Source: Stutzerimonas zhaodongensis
GTDB lineage: Bacteria; Pseudomonadota; Gammaproteobacteria; Pseudomonadales; Pseudomonadaceae
Assembly (NCBI RefSeq): GCF_003696365.1
Contig: NZ_RFFM01000002.1
Span: 434,001-498,000 of the forward strand
Reading direction: 5' to 3'
Length of the DNA stretch: 64,000 nt
Part shown: positions 29,955 through 38,677 of the stretch, piece after piece
Layout of the letters: the number at the start of each line of letters is the position of its first letter
Position numbering within the stretch: the stretch's first letter is position 1
The notes under the pieces: model-generated
Told to the model about the DNA's origin: nothing
The model's database searches: none
What the model saw: the letters and a program-made list of their open reading frames with translations, nothing else
Program-made: the position numbers and the translations under genes

Positions 29955-30200
29955 TCAAACAGCGTTTTCTTCCCAGATCAGTTCACCGTCATCACTGACT
30001 TCCCGCACCTTGGTCAACGCGGCTTCGGCAGCTACGTCAGCTTCCGATGCCAGATCGTACCGGCGGCCGTTGGCCACCTTAATTACATGTGCGTTTTCGT
30101 CGGAGTCGCGACGCTTGACTGCGATAACTGCCTCGAACGCGTCGTCAGCCGGTACTGCCGAAGAAATCGCCTCGTAGTGTTCGAAATGTTTGCGTGCCAT
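29955..30200 (-). CDS. Hypothetical 81-residue protein
   Basis: Begins MARKHFEHYEAISSAVPADD and contains a beta-rich centre (AHVIKVANGRRYDLASEADV) and an acidic tail ending DGELIWEENAV. No signal peptide, Cys or membrane helix. GAGGA precedes the ATG by 6 nt. It heads a two-gene unit with the 47-residue gene and diverges from a thioredoxin-like gene. Not assigned to a family. Confidence 0.65.
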   Translation of the reverse strand: MARKHFEHYEAISSAVPADDAFEAVIAVKRRDSDENAHVIKVANGRRYDLASEADVAAEAALTKVREVSDDGELIWEENAV

Positions 30201-30337
30201 TGAGGGTCCTCATCGTTTGCGATTGTGATCAGTGGACAACGGCATGCAGGCAAAAGGTCGAATAAGGCATCGCAACTCCGCTGAACCGCATGGCGTACGG
30301 CGACTCCCATCTCTATAGCCAGCCGAGGAGCAAGCGC

Positions 30338-30670
30338 ATGCAGATGAACGAAACCTATACCGGCAACGCCCCGTCACGGGCCGAGGTCGACGCGATGGAA
30401 GGCTTGACACTGCTGGAGTTCGGCACCGACTGGTGCGGGCACTGCCGGGCAGCGCAGGCGCCGCTGGCCCTCGTACTGACTGATCAAGAGCTTCGCCATC
30501 TCAAGATCGAAGACGGCCCTGGTCGTCCACTCGGCCGATCGTTCCGGGTCAAGCTGTGGCCAACGCTGATTCTCATGCGCCAAGGCGAGGAACTAGGCCG
30601 GGTCATACGCCCAACGACTGCCAAGCCTATCGTGGACTTGCTGAGCAAAGCTGGCGCAGCAGCGGATTGA
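30338..30670 (+). CDS. Thioredoxin family protein
   Basis: Cytoplasmic 110-residue thioredoxin-like protein starting MQMNETYTGNAPSRAEVDAM, with GAGGAG 7 nt upstream. The active site EFGTDWCGHCRAAQ is of the WCGHC type found in protein disulfide isomerases rather than the thioredoxin WCGPC. The cis-Pro loop is FRVKLWPTLILMRQG. No signal peptide is present from this start. Confidence 0.85.
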   Translation: MQMNETYTGNAPSRAEVDAMEGLTLLEFGTDWCGHCRAAQAPLALVLTDQELRHLKIEDGPGRPLGRSFRVKLWPTLILMRQGEELGRVIRPTTAKPIVDLLSKAGAAAD

Positions 30671-30764
30671 ACGCTACAGACGGTGGCGGCTGCCCCGCCA
30701 GCATCCAGCGGCCCATCGTGGCATAATCCGCGGCCCAGTTTGTCCGGAGAGCCTGGAGCCCGTC

Positions 30765-31136
30765 ATGTCCGATCAAATCAAAGGTCTATGTCTATACGGC
30801 ATCAAGGCATGCGACACGATGAAGAAGGCCCGCACCTGGCTGGATCAGCAGGGGCTAAACTATGAATTTCATGACTACAAGAGCGCAGGCATAGACCGCG
30901 CCCACCTGGAAGCCTGGTGCAATGAACATGGTTGGCAGACCGTACTCAACCGTGCTGGCACCACCTTCCGCAAGCTAGACGATGGGCAGAAATCCGATCT
31001 GGACCAGGCCGCGGCCATCGAACTGATGTTGGTGCAGCCGTCGATGATCAAGCGACCTGTGCTCGATCTGGGTGACAAGACAGTGATCGGTTTCAAGCCA
31101 GATACCTACGCTGCCGAACTGGCAGCCAAGAACTGA
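30765..31136 (+). CDS. yffB: ArsC/Spx-family reductase YffB
   Basis: A 123-residue thioredoxin-fold protein related to ArsC. The Cys is in LYGIKACDTMKKARTWL (residue 16). Of the three Arg positions of true arsenate reductases, TTFRKLDD and IKRPVLD are kept, but the third is replaced (VIGFKPDTY), as in YffB, which does not reduce arsenate well. It precedes dapD by 44 nt, a gene pairing conserved in gammaproteobacteria (yffB-dapE in E. coli). Confidence 0.85.
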   Translation: MSDQIKGLCLYGIKACDTMKKARTWLDQQGLNYEFHDYKSAGIDRAHLEAWCNEHGWQTVLNRAGTTFRKLDDGQKSDLDQAAAIELMLVQPSMIKRPVLDLGDKTVIGFKPDTYAAELAAKN

Positions 31137-31141
31137 TACCC

Positions 31142-31159
31142 CGCTCGTATAGACGAGCG
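31142..31159. repeat. Hairpin between yffB and dapD
   Basis: CGCTCGT-ATAG-ACGAGCG, a perfect 7-bp stem, 8 nt after the yffB stop and 21 nt before the dapD ATG. It lacks a U-tract, so it may modulate dapD translation or processing rather than end transcription. Confidence 0.35.
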
Positions 31160-31180
31160 CGAATGACAAAAGGATTCCTC

Positions 31181-32215
31181 ATGAGCAACTCTCTTTTCAG
31201 CGTGGCATTTGGTGTCGGCACACAGAATCGCCAGGGCAACTGGCTCGAAGTGTTCTACGCACAACCCATGCTGCGGCCCGCCGGCGAACTCGTCGCGGCC
31301 ATTGCCCCGCTGCTGAAATATGAAGGCGGCAACCAGGCAATCACGATCTCCACTACTCAGGCTGCGCAGCTCGCTGATGCGGTCAAATCCATCGACACCG
31401 TTCAGCATGCATTGCTGACCCGTCTCGCCGAAAGCCAGCGCCCGCTGGTAGTGACCCTGCTCGCGAACGACGCCGAGCTGACCTCAACGCCAGAGGCGTA
31501 TCTGAAGCTGCATCTGATTTCTCACCGCATGGTCAAGCCGCATGGCCTGAACCTGACCGGCATCTTCCCGCTGCTGCCCAACGTTGCCTGGACCAATCAA
31601 GGTGCGGTGGATCTTGCCGAACTGGCCGAGCGCCAGCTCGAAGCACGGCTCAAGGGCTACCTGCTTGAAGTCGTCTCCGTGGACAAGTTTCCAAAGATGA
31701 CCGACTACGTGGTTCCGGCGGGCGTGCGTATCGCTGACAGCGCGCGTATCCGTCTTGGCGCCTACGTAGGCGAAGGCACCACGGTGATGCATGAGGGCTT
31801 CATCAACTTCAATGCTGGCACCGAAGGCCCTGGCATGATCGAAGGTCGCGTCTCGGCCGGCGTATTCGTCGGCAAGGGTTCGGACCTGGGCGGCGGCTGC
31901 TCGACCATGGGCACTCTGTCCGGCGGTGGCAACATCGTCATATCGGTCGGTGAAGGTTGCCTGATCGGCGCGAACGCTGGCATCGGTATTCCGCTGGGCG
32001 ATCGCAACACCGTGGAATCCGGGCTGTACATTACCGCGGGTACCAAAGTGAACCTGCTTGATGAGCAAGGCGAGCTGGTCAAGGTGGTCAAGGCGCGCGA
32101 ACTGGCCGGCCAGACCGACTTGCTGTTCCGCCGCAACTCGTTGACCGGCGCCGTCGAATGCAAGACGCACAAGTCCGCGATCGAGCTGAATGAGGCGCTG
32201 CACGCGCATAACTAA
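31181..32215 (+). CDS. dapD: Tetrahydrodipicolinate N-succinyltransferase DapD
   Basis: Catalyses succinyl-CoA-dependent acylation of tetrahydrodipicolinate in lysine/diaminopimelate synthesis. The 344-residue sequence is the long Pseudomonas/actinobacterial type: an N-terminal alpha/beta domain, then a left-handed beta-helix from about residue 190 (GVRIADSARIRLGAYVGEGT, HEGFINFNAGTEGPGMIEGR, GEGCLIGANAGIGIPLGDR). The start MSNSLFSVAFGVG has AAAGGA 7 nt upstream; a further ATG six codons earlier overlaps that site and is rejected. Confidence 0.95.
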   Translation: MSNSLFSVAFGVGTQNRQGNWLEVFYAQPMLRPAGELVAAIAPLLKYEGGNQAITISTTQAAQLADAVKSIDTVQHALLTRLAESQRPLVVTLLANDAELTSTPEAYLKLHLISHRMVKPHGLNLTGIFPLLPNVAWTNQGAVDLAELAERQLEARLKGYLLEVVSVDKFPKMTDYVVPAGVRIADSARIRLGAYVGEGTTVMHEGFINFNAGTEGPGMIEGRVSAGVFVGKGSDLGGGCSTMGTLSGGGNIVISVGEGCLIGANAGIGIPLGDRNTVESGLYITAGTKVNLLDEQGELVKVVKARELAGQTDLLFRRNSLTGAVECKTHKSAIELNEALHAHN

Positions 32216-32228
32216 GCGCAGCATGACG

Positions 32229-32256
32229 CAGCCAGGCCGATCAGACGGCCTGGCTG
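32229..32256 (+). terminator. Perfect 11-bp hairpin after dapD
   Basis: CAGCCAGGCCG-ATCAGA-CGGCCTGGCTG, 13 nt after the stop codon. Very stable; followed by a mixed GCAGTGCCTCC rather than U-rich sequence. Probable transcript end or processing barrier before csdA. Confidence 0.55.
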
Positions 32257-32299
32257 CAGTGCCTCCATCAGGCGTTCTGTCCTGCTTTCAGGAGAATCC

Positions 32300-33505
32300 A
32301 TGTCGCTGATATCCCCCTGGCGTGCAGACTTTCCCGCCCTGGCGATCCTCGAGAGCCAGGGGCAAACCTACCTCGACAGCGCTGCCACCTCGCAAAAGCC
32401 TCAGGCGCTGATCGACGCGCTCACCGGTTACTACACCTGCGGCACAGCCAATGTGCATCGCGCCCAGCATCTGCCGGCCGAGCGTGCGACCCGTGCGTTC
32501 GAGGATGCACGGATCAAGGTAGCTCGATGGCTGAACGCTTCCAGTCCGACGGAGATTGTCTTTACTCGCGGAGCCACCGAGGCGTTGAACCTCCTCGCTT
32601 ACGGCCTGGAACATCTGATCGAAGCTGAGGACGAAATCGTCATCAGCGCGCTGGAGCACCACGCCAATCTCCTCCCCTGGCAACAACTGGCCCGACGCCG
32701 CGGGGCCAGACTCGTCGTGTTGCCCATCGACACCCATGGGATGATCGACCTGGAGGCCGCGGCGGGACTCATCGGCCCTCGCACTCGCCTGTTGGCGGTC
32801 AGCCAACTGTCCAATGTGCTCGGCACCTGGCAGCCACTGGCCGAGCTTCTCCCGCTGGCCAAGCAACAAGGCGCGCTTACGGTTGTAGACGGAGCACAGG
32901 GCGTGGTGCACGGACGTCACGACATGCAGGCGATGGCCTGCGATTTTTATGTACTGTCCAGCCACAAGCTCTATGGTCCGGAAGGCGTTGGCGCCCTCTA
33001 CGGACGGGGCGAATCGCTGCTCAAGCTCAAGCACTGGCAATTCGGCGGCGAGATGGTCCGGGTGGCTGATTTAACTCATGCAGATTTCCATGCCGCACCG
33101 CTGGGATTCGAGGCAGGCACACCGCCAATCGGGAGCATCATCGGGCTGGGCGCGATTCTCGATTACCTATCGAAGCTGGATGCTGCTGCGGTGACGGGCC
33201 ATGAACAGGCTCTGCACATGAAGCTACTGGCCGGTCTCGAGGTTCGTGACGGGGTCAAATTGCTGTGCGCTCCACAAACCGCATTGGCCAGCTTCACCGT
33301 TGAAGGTGTTCATCATAGCGATCTGGCCCACTTACTCGCCGAGCAAGGCATTGCCGTACGTAGCGGTACACACTGCGCCCAGCCCCTGATGAAAATTCTA
33401 GGTATCGATGGCGCAATCCGGGTATCGCTCGGCCTGTATAACGACGGCGTAGATCTTGAGCGCTTCTTCGGTGCTCTCGATCATTCACTGGACCTGTTGC
33501 GATGA
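32300..33505 (+). CDS. csdA: Cysteine desulfurase CsdA
   Basis: PLP-dependent group II cysteine desulfurase (NifS/SufS-like), 401 residues. The Schiff-base Lys lies in FYVLSSHKLYGPEGVGALYG near residue 223, the sulfur-accepting Cys in VRSGTHCAQPLMK near residue 358. LDSAATSQKP near the start is typical. Overlap with csdE by 4 nt and the nearby tcdA give the full csdA-csdE-tcdA set, supporting CsdA over SufS; no other suf genes are here. Confidence 0.93.
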   Translation: MSLISPWRADFPALAILESQGQTYLDSAATSQKPQALIDALTGYYTCGTANVHRAQHLPAERATRAFEDARIKVARWLNASSPTEIVFTRGATEALNLLAYGLEHLIEAEDEIVISALEHHANLLPWQQLARRRGARLVVLPIDTHGMIDLEAAAGLIGPRTRLLAVSQLSNVLGTWQPLAELLPLAKQQGALTVVDGAQGVVHGRHDMQAMACDFYVLSSHKLYGPEGVGALYGRGESLLKLKHWQFGGEMVRVADLTHADFHAAPLGFEAGTPPIGSIIGLGAILDYLSKLDAAAVTGHEQALHMKLLAGLEVRDGVKLLCAPQTALASFTVEGVHHSDLAHLLAEQGIAVRSGTHCAQPLMKILGIDGAIRVSLGLYNDGVDLERFFGALDHSLDLLR

Positions 33506-33915
33506 GCGCGCCAACCGAAGCGGCCGCTGAGACATTACAAGCCTTTCAGCAGGCCGGGGGGTGGGAGCAACGCGCCCGCCTGTTGATGCTGTGGGGCGAT
33601 CGCCTAGAGCCGCTGGCCGATTCCGAGCGCAACGACGCGAACCTCGTATCAGGTTGTGAAAGCAAACTCTGGCTGGTCGGCGAGCGCCACGACACTGGTC
33701 TGCATTTTCGAGGTACCAGCGAGGCGCGCTTGCTGCGGGGATTGCTTGCCGTACTGCTGGTTCGAGCGAACGGCCTGGAAGGGCAATCGCTTCAGCAGCT
33801 TGACGTCACCGAGTGGTTTACTCAGCTTGGGCTGTCGCGACACTTGTCGCCTTCGCGCAGTAACGGGATGAACGCGGTTCTACAGCGGATGCGCGAATTG
33901 GCATCGACGAGCTGA
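33502..33915 (+). CDS. csdE: Sulfur acceptor protein CsdE (SufE family)
   Basis: SufE-like partner that takes persulfide sulfur from CsdA. The acceptor Cys lies in NLVSGCESKLWLVG near residue 52; the C-terminal HLSPSRSNGMNAVLQRMR block is family-typical. Length 137 residues. It overlaps csdA by 4 nt and converges on tcdA, to which CsdE passes sulfur or with which it interacts in E. coli. Confidence 0.92.
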   Translation: MSAPTEAAAETLQAFQQAGGWEQRARLLMLWGDRLEPLADSERNDANLVSGCESKLWLVGERHDTGLHFRGTSEARLLRGLLAVLLVRANGLEGQSLQQLDVTEWFTQLGLSRHLSPSRSNGMNAVLQRMRELASTS

Positions 33916-33921
33916 GTCTTC

Positions 33922-34728
33922 TCAGGATCGAGTACGCTCTGCCGGGCGTCGTGATCCGGCAACCAGTTTGTCCACGGCTCGCGCAGCGGCCACAAGCCCG
34001 AAGCTGGCCGTGACCATCATCGACGCACCGAACCCGCCAGCGCAGTCCAGCTTCACTCCCTCGCCAACGAAACTCTTGCTCTGACAGACCTCACCGTCTG
34101 GCTTGGGATACCGCAGCTGCTCGGTAGAAAATACGCAGGGCACGCTGTAGGTGCGGCCTGGTGTTCTTGAGAAGTTGTATTCACGCCGCAGCAGCGACCG
34201 CACTTTCGCCGCCAAGGGGTCGTTGAAGGTTTTGTTCAGGTCGGCTACCTGTATCTGTGTCGGGTCCACCTGCCCGCCCGCGCCGCCTGTGGCGATGATC
34301 TGGATCTTGCGCCGTTTGCACCAGGCGATCAGTGCCGCCTTGGCTGGCACGCTGTCAATGCAGTCGACAACGCAGTCCATCTGCTCGGTGATGTACTCGG
34401 CCATGGTTTCGCGTGTGACGAAGTCGGCCACGGCATGCACCACGCAAGACGGGTTGATAGCCTTGATCCGGACCGCCATTTCATCGACTTTCGCTTTGCC
34501 CACAGCACCTTCCAGCGCATGAATCTGCCGGTTGGTGTTGGTGATACAAACGTCGTCCAGATCGAACAGACTGATCTCACCGACTCCGCTACGTGCCAGC
34601 GCCTCAGCGGCCCAGGATCCAACTCCGCCAATGCCCACCACGGCAACATGCGCCGCTGCCAGACGCTGGAGCCCGGTTTTGCCGTAGAGACGTGCGATAC
34701 CGCCGAAGCGCTGATCATCCAAAGTCAT
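33922..34728 (-). CDS. tcdA: tRNA threonylcarbamoyladenosine dehydratase TcdA (CsdL)
   Basis: ThiF/E1-like ATP-dependent enzyme that cyclises t6A37 to ct6A37 in tRNA. It starts MTLDDQRFGGIARLYG. The nucleotide-binding loop is VAVVGIGGVGSWAAEALARSG, followed by DLDDVCITNTNRQ. FVTRETMAEYI and the CIDSVPAKAALIAWC segment also match. Length 268 residues. The frame runs 28 codons further upstream but without a good start. It is encoded convergent with csdA-csdE. Confidence 0.93.
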   Translation of the reverse strand: MTLDDQRFGGIARLYGKTGLQRLAAAHVAVVGIGGVGSWAAEALARSGVGEISLFDLDDVCITNTNRQIHALEGAVGKAKVDEMAVRIKAINPSCVVHAVADFVTRETMAEYITEQMDCVVDCIDSVPAKAALIAWCKRRKIQIIATGGAGGQVDPTQIQVADLNKTFNDPLAAKVRSLLRREYNFSRTPGRTYSVPCVFSTEQLRYPKPDGEVCQSKSFVGEGVKLDCAGGFGASMMVTASFGLVAAARAVDKLVAGSRRPAERTRS

Positions 34729-34921
34729 GCTGATACCCAAAATGAACGACGGGCAATTATAGGCATTCATGCTCATCAATACCGAGCCTGCAATCAGACC
34801 TGCGGCTGGCACAGCTATTGATTGGATCGCAAAGACAGTGGATTACGGCTCGCTTGAACCGCGGCATCAGGCAGGTTTTGCTTTAATATGGCGCCCTTTC
34901 CCAGCCCGCCCTGGAGCCGTG

Positions 34922-36070
34922 ATGACCGCTGCCGCCCTCTCCCCAACCCTAGTCCTAGCCTGCGACCTGATCAATCGGCCTTCGGTCACGCCGCTGGACG
35001 AGGGTTGTCAGCAGCTCATGGGCGAGCGGCTTGCCGCGTGCGGCTTCACTGTCGAGCCGATGCGTATCGAGGAGGTTGAGAACTTCTGGGCGATCCGTGG
35101 AACCGAGGGGCCGGTGCTCTGTTTTGCCGGCCACACCGACGTCGTTCCCACCGGCCCAATGCAGGCTTGGCAGAACCCGCCGTTCTCCGCGCGTATCGAT
35201 GAACAAGGCATGCTCCACGGGCGCGGCGCGGCTGACATGAAAGGTAGCCTGGCATCGATGATCGTTGCGGTGGAGCGTTTCACCGCCGAGCACCCGAACC
35301 ACAAGGGACAGATTGCGTTTCTGATTACCAGCGATGAGGAAGGCCCGGCTCACCACGGCACCAAAGCGGTAGTGGAGCGCCTGCGTGAACGTGGTCAGCG
35401 ATTGGATTGGTGCATCGTCGGCGAGCCATCGAGCACCAAGCTGGTTGGTGACGTAGTCAAGAATGGCCGTCGCGGCTCACTCGGCGGCACGCTGACCGTT
35501 CGCGGGAAGCAGGGTCACGTGGCTTACCCACACCTGGCCAAGAACCCGATTCACCTCGCTGCGCCGGCATTGGCAGAACTGGCCGCCGAACACTGGGACG
35601 ACGGCAATGCTTTCTTCCCGCCGACCAGCTTCCAGATATCCAACCTGAATGCCGGCACCGGAGCGACCAATGTCATTCCCGGCACGCTGGAGGCAGTGTT
35701 CAACTTCAGGTTCTCCACTGAGTCCACCGTCGAGGAGCTGCAACAGCGCACTGCCGCAATTCTCGACAAGCACGGCCTGGACTGGACCGTCGACTGGGCG
35801 TTGTCTGGCCTGCCCTTCCTCACCGAGCCAGGTGACTTGCTGGATGGCGTAGCCAAAGCCATTCGCAGCGTCACTGGTCGGGAAAGTACACCCTCCACCA
35901 GCGGGGGCACGTCCGATGGCCGATTCATCGCGACACTGGGCACCCAGGTAGTCGAGCTGGGCCCGGTCAATGCGACGATTCACCAGGTGGATGAACATAT
36001 CCTGGCCAGCGATCTGGACCTCCTGACCGAAATCTACTATCACACGCTGGTCAACCTGCTCGCATGCTGA
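34922..36070 (+). CDS. dapE: Succinyl-diaminopimelate desuccinylase DapE
   Basis: Di-zinc M20-family hydrolase releasing LL-diaminopimelate. Metal-ligand segments are visible: [13 protein letters not shown] (His), [14 protein letters not shown] (bridging Asp), [16 protein letters not shown] (catalytic and ligand Glu). The C-terminal His lies in [13 protein letters not shown] dimerisation domain lies between about residues 180 and 290. Length 382 residues; start [20 protein letters not shown]. It overlaps the next gene by 7 nt. Confidence 0.95.
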   Translation: MTAAALSPTLVLACDLINRPSVTPLDEGCQQLMGERLAACGFTVEPMRIEEVENFWAIRGTEGPVLCFAGHTDVVPTGPMQAWQNPPFSARIDEQGMLHGRGAADMKGSLASMIVAVERFTAEHPNHKGQIAFLITSDEEGPAHHGTKAVVERLRERGQRLDWCIVGEPSSTKLVGDVVKNGRRGSLGGTLTVRGKQGHVAYPHLAKNPIHLAAPALAELAAEHWDDGNAFFPPTSFQISNLNAGTGATNVIPGTLEAVFNFRFSTESTVEELQQRTAAILDKHGLDWTVDWALSGLPFLTEPGDLLDGVAKAIRSVTGRESTPSTSGGTSDGRFIATLGTQVVELGPVNATIHQVDEHILASDLDLLTEIYYHTLVNLLAC

Positions 36071-36870
36071 TCTGCCCAATCTGTCGCAGCAGCCTCACCA
36101 GTGTCGACAATGGCGTGGTGTGCTCGAGCAACCACCGCTTCGACCGAGCGCGCCAGGGCTATCTCAACCTGCTGCCCGTACAGCACAAGAACAGCCGCGA
36201 TCCGGGCGACAACCAGGCAATGGTAGAGGCGCGCCGACGCTTTCTCGATGCTGGGCACTACGCCCCTCTAGCGACTCGCCTGGCACAGCTGGCAGCCGAG
36301 CGCTCGCCGGGTCGCTGGCTAGATATTGGCTGTGGAGAAGGCTATTACACAGCTCAGGTTGCTCAGGCGCTTCCGGACGCGGATGGCTACGCGCTGGATA
36401 TTTCCCGTGAGGCGGTGAAGCGTGCCTGCAAACGCGCGCCACAACTCGAATGGCTGGTAGCCAGCATGGCTCGCGTGCCTTTGGCTGACGCCAGCTGCGA
36501 TTTGCTGGCTAGCGTATTCAGCCCGCTGGACTGGAGTGAGGCGCGGCGCCTGCTCGCTCCCGGAGGCGGCCTGCTGCGTATGGGTCCGACCCGTGAGCAC
36601 CTGTGGGAGCTGCGCGGCCTGCTGTATGACGAGATCCGTGACTATGACGATGAAAAACACTTGTCATTGATCCCGCCGGGCATGCAACTGGTCCACAGCG
36701 AGACGCTGACATTCGAACTGCAGCTGGATAGCGCACAGGCCCGTGCCGATCTGCTGGCGATGACCCCACATGGCTGGCGCGCCAGCGCCGAGCGCCGCGC
36801 GGCAGTGATCGACGCGACACTGAGGTCTCGGGTTGCGATACGCTACGACTGGATCGAGCGAGACCGCTAA
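36064..36870 (+). CDS. rlmA: Putative 23S rRNA (guanine-N1)-methyltransferase RlmA-like
   Basis: SAM-dependent methyltransferase, 268 residues, with an N-terminal zinc finger ([11 protein letters not shown], then [10 protein letters not shown]: Cys4, Cys7, Cys20, His24). The next segment, [23 protein letters not shown], is characteristic of RlmA/RrmA. The SAM loop is [15 protein letters not shown] near residue 83. E. coli RlmA modifies G745 of 23S rRNA; that target is inferred here. The start overlaps dapE. Confidence 0.85.
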   Translation: MLICPICRSSLTSVDNGVVCSSNHRFDRARQGYLNLLPVQHKNSRDPGDNQAMVEARRRFLDAGHYAPLATRLAQLAAERSPGRWLDIGCGEGYYTAQVAQALPDADGYALDISREAVKRACKRAPQLEWLVASMARVPLADASCDLLASVFSPLDWSEARRLLAPGGGLLRMGPTREHLWELRGLLYDEIRDYDDEKHLSLIPPGMQLVHSETLTFELQLDSAQARADLLAMTPHGWRASAERRAAVIDATLRSRVAIRYDWIERDR

Positions 36871-36984
36871 GCGCTCGAAGACACTCAAAAACTGAACTGC
36901 AGCGGCGCAAACGAATTCACTCCGGCCCTCGACAATGGCCATCAGGAAAACCCAAGCGAACCATTACCCGAAAGGCTACCGCTC

Positions 36985-37356
36985 ATGCGTCAACCGGATA
37001 TCGAGATCTACCTGAGGGACGCCAGCCAGGACGCCGTCACGCAATGGCTTGGCCAGACTCTCGGCCCCTGTTCTCCCTGGCAGCCCAAGGGCAAGACATT
37101 CAAATGCAGGGCTGGCGATGTTCCCGCGACCTGGCTGCCAAAAGCGGTCGGCAAGTGGCACAGCCTGTTGCTCGAGAGTGACACAACTCCCTGGGAGGAC
37201 GACATTGCCTGCGCCCGCGCCGCTTACCAGGCGCTGGGGGTTGAAATTCGCTGCGCGCCAGGCGGCTGGCAAGAAGAAGAGTCGGTGGAAGACGCCGACC
37301 GCTGGATGAGCATTAGCGAGCGCGGCGAAGCCGAGATCCTCTGGCGCACCGACTGA
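36985..37356 (+). CDS. Conserved hypothetical protein, 123 residues
   Basis: Begins MRQPDIEIYLRDASQDAVTQ. Predicted soluble alpha/beta protein with three Cys and many Trp (CSPWQPKGKTFKC, GKWHSLLLESD, TPWEDDIACARAAYQAL). Codon use matches neighbours. AAAGG upstream supports the ATG. No domain recognised; it stands alone between rlmA and a convergent DUF1285 gene, 114 nt after rlmA. Confidence 0.7.
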   Translation: MRQPDIEIYLRDASQDAVTQWLGQTLGPCSPWQPKGKTFKCRAGDVPATWLPKAVGKWHSLLLESDTTPWEDDIACARAAYQALGVEIRCAPGGWQEEESVEDADRWMSISERGEAEILWRTD

Positions 37357-37421
37357 CAGTCCGCGCCAGACCAAAGTCGGCCGCATTGCTTATCGACCCA
37401 GGATCACCAAGCGTTCAGACA

Positions 37422-37988
37422 TCACTCGGCACGACCGATCGGGAAGAACTGGCCTTGGCTCCACACGCCTAACCACTTGGCTCCGTCGATTTCTCGCGGC
37501 TCGGCCAGCTCTACCAGCTGGTAAAAGACGTTGCGATGAATCAACGCTTCCAAGTTAGCCCGCACATGTACGTAAGGGGCTGGCTCCTGGGTTTCTGGAT
37601 CGATCTCGACCCGCATCGGATGCGCCTCCCCAGCTTCGGTCTCATCACCTACATTGGTGACGAAGCGCAACACCTGAGCCTCGCCGCTGCCCTCGGCAAT
37701 CAGCTCAACCGCCACGAAGGGCGCATCGTCGACCGTGATACCCACTTTTTCTACCGGCGTTACCAGGAAGTAATCATCGCCGTCCCGCCGAATAACCGTT
37801 GAAAAAAGCCGCACCATGGCGGGGCGCCCTATCGGTGTGCCTTGATAGAACCAGCTGCCATCACGCGCGATTCGCATGTCAAGATCGCCGCAAAAGGGCG
37901 GGTTCCAGAGGTGAACAGGCGGCAATCCCTTGTTTTCTGTTTGAGGAATCTGGCCCAGCAGATTCGCGGCTTTTCCGGCATCGTTCAT
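37422..37988 (-). CDS. DUF1285 family protein
   Basis: A 188-residue protein matching DUF1285: [60 protein letters not shown], and the closing [12 protein letters not shown]. In the solved member of the family the fold is two beta-barrel-like domains, but no reaction is known. It is followed on the same strand (upstream, 9 nt) by a lipoprotein gene, suggesting co-transcription. Confidence 0.88.
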   Translation of the reverse strand: MNDAGKAANLLGQIPQTENKGLPPVHLWNPPFCGDLDMRIARDGSWFYQGTPIGRPAMVRLFSTVIRRDGDDYFLVTPVEKVGITVDDAPFVAVELIAEGSGEAQVLRFVTNVGDETEAGEAHPMRVEIDPETQEPAPYVHVRANLEALIHRNVFYQLVELAEPREIDGAKWLGVWSQGQFFPIGRAE

Positions 37989-37997
37989 GTGCGCTCC

Positions 37998-38600
37998 TTA
38001 GCGACTGAGACCTGTCAGGCGCCTCGCATAATCGCGCAGCGGCGGTCCTAACAGGAGTTGCGGCGTTGCGTCATAGATATTCAAAAGCCCGCCTCGGCTG
38101 CGGATTCGTGCTGTATCGACCAGATACCGAGAGCCGGTCTCGATCAGCATCAACTGCACCACACTGGTGTCGACGCCAAGGCGATCCAGTGCCCGCTGAT
38201 CGTCGAGCTCATCGAAACTGCCAATGCGGTCGTCCGCGGCGGCAAATCGCGTATACAACAAGTAATGGGCACCAGCAGCTGCCGCCTGGTTCAATGCCTC
38301 ATCCAATCCGGCCGGATCGGGCGCGCGCCTCACCAGAGGAAAGTACTCTACGAATCCCTTGAACGCTTCTTCAGCGACCACGTTTGGCCGGGGGTAGGCA
38401 TTTCCCGGAGGGACGAAATGGCCTTGGGCAATGTAGATGAAGGAGTCGGGCTGCAATCGCCATGACGCCGACCTGACGGTCTCGCTGTGGTCCAGAATGC
38501 CGGCGTCGCGCAGCTGATGGCGAGTACCCTCTGCCATGTCGCTTACCTTCATGCAGCCGCTCAGTACCAGCGCAGCCACGATAAGGCTAAACACTTTCAT
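37998..38600 (-). CDS. DUF4823 lipoprotein
   Basis: A 200-residue predicted lipoprotein. Signal MKVFSLIVAALVLSGC has lipobox VLSGC. The mature part has LRDAGILDHSETVRSASWRL, SFIYIAQGHFVPPGNAYPRP and ends HPLLGPPLRDYAR-like. CAGGAG precedes the chosen ATG at 38600; the frame continues upstream but loses the signal peptide. Family function unknown. Confidence 0.8.
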   Translation of the reverse strand: MKVFSLIVAALVLSGCMKVSDMAEGTRHQLRDAGILDHSETVRSASWRLQPDSFIYIAQGHFVPPGNAYPRPNVVAEEAFKGFVEYFPLVRRAPDPAGLDEALNQAAAAGAHYLLYTRFAAADDRIGSFDELDDQRALDRLGVDTSVVQLMLIETGSRYLVDTARIRSRGGLLNIYDATPQLLLGPPLRDYARRLTGLSR

Positions 38601-38677
38601 CTCATGCTCCTGACGTGACGGAAAACCGACGATTACCGAAGCAATGCAGCAAACACGCCAGTTTGCCAAATGAAGTC

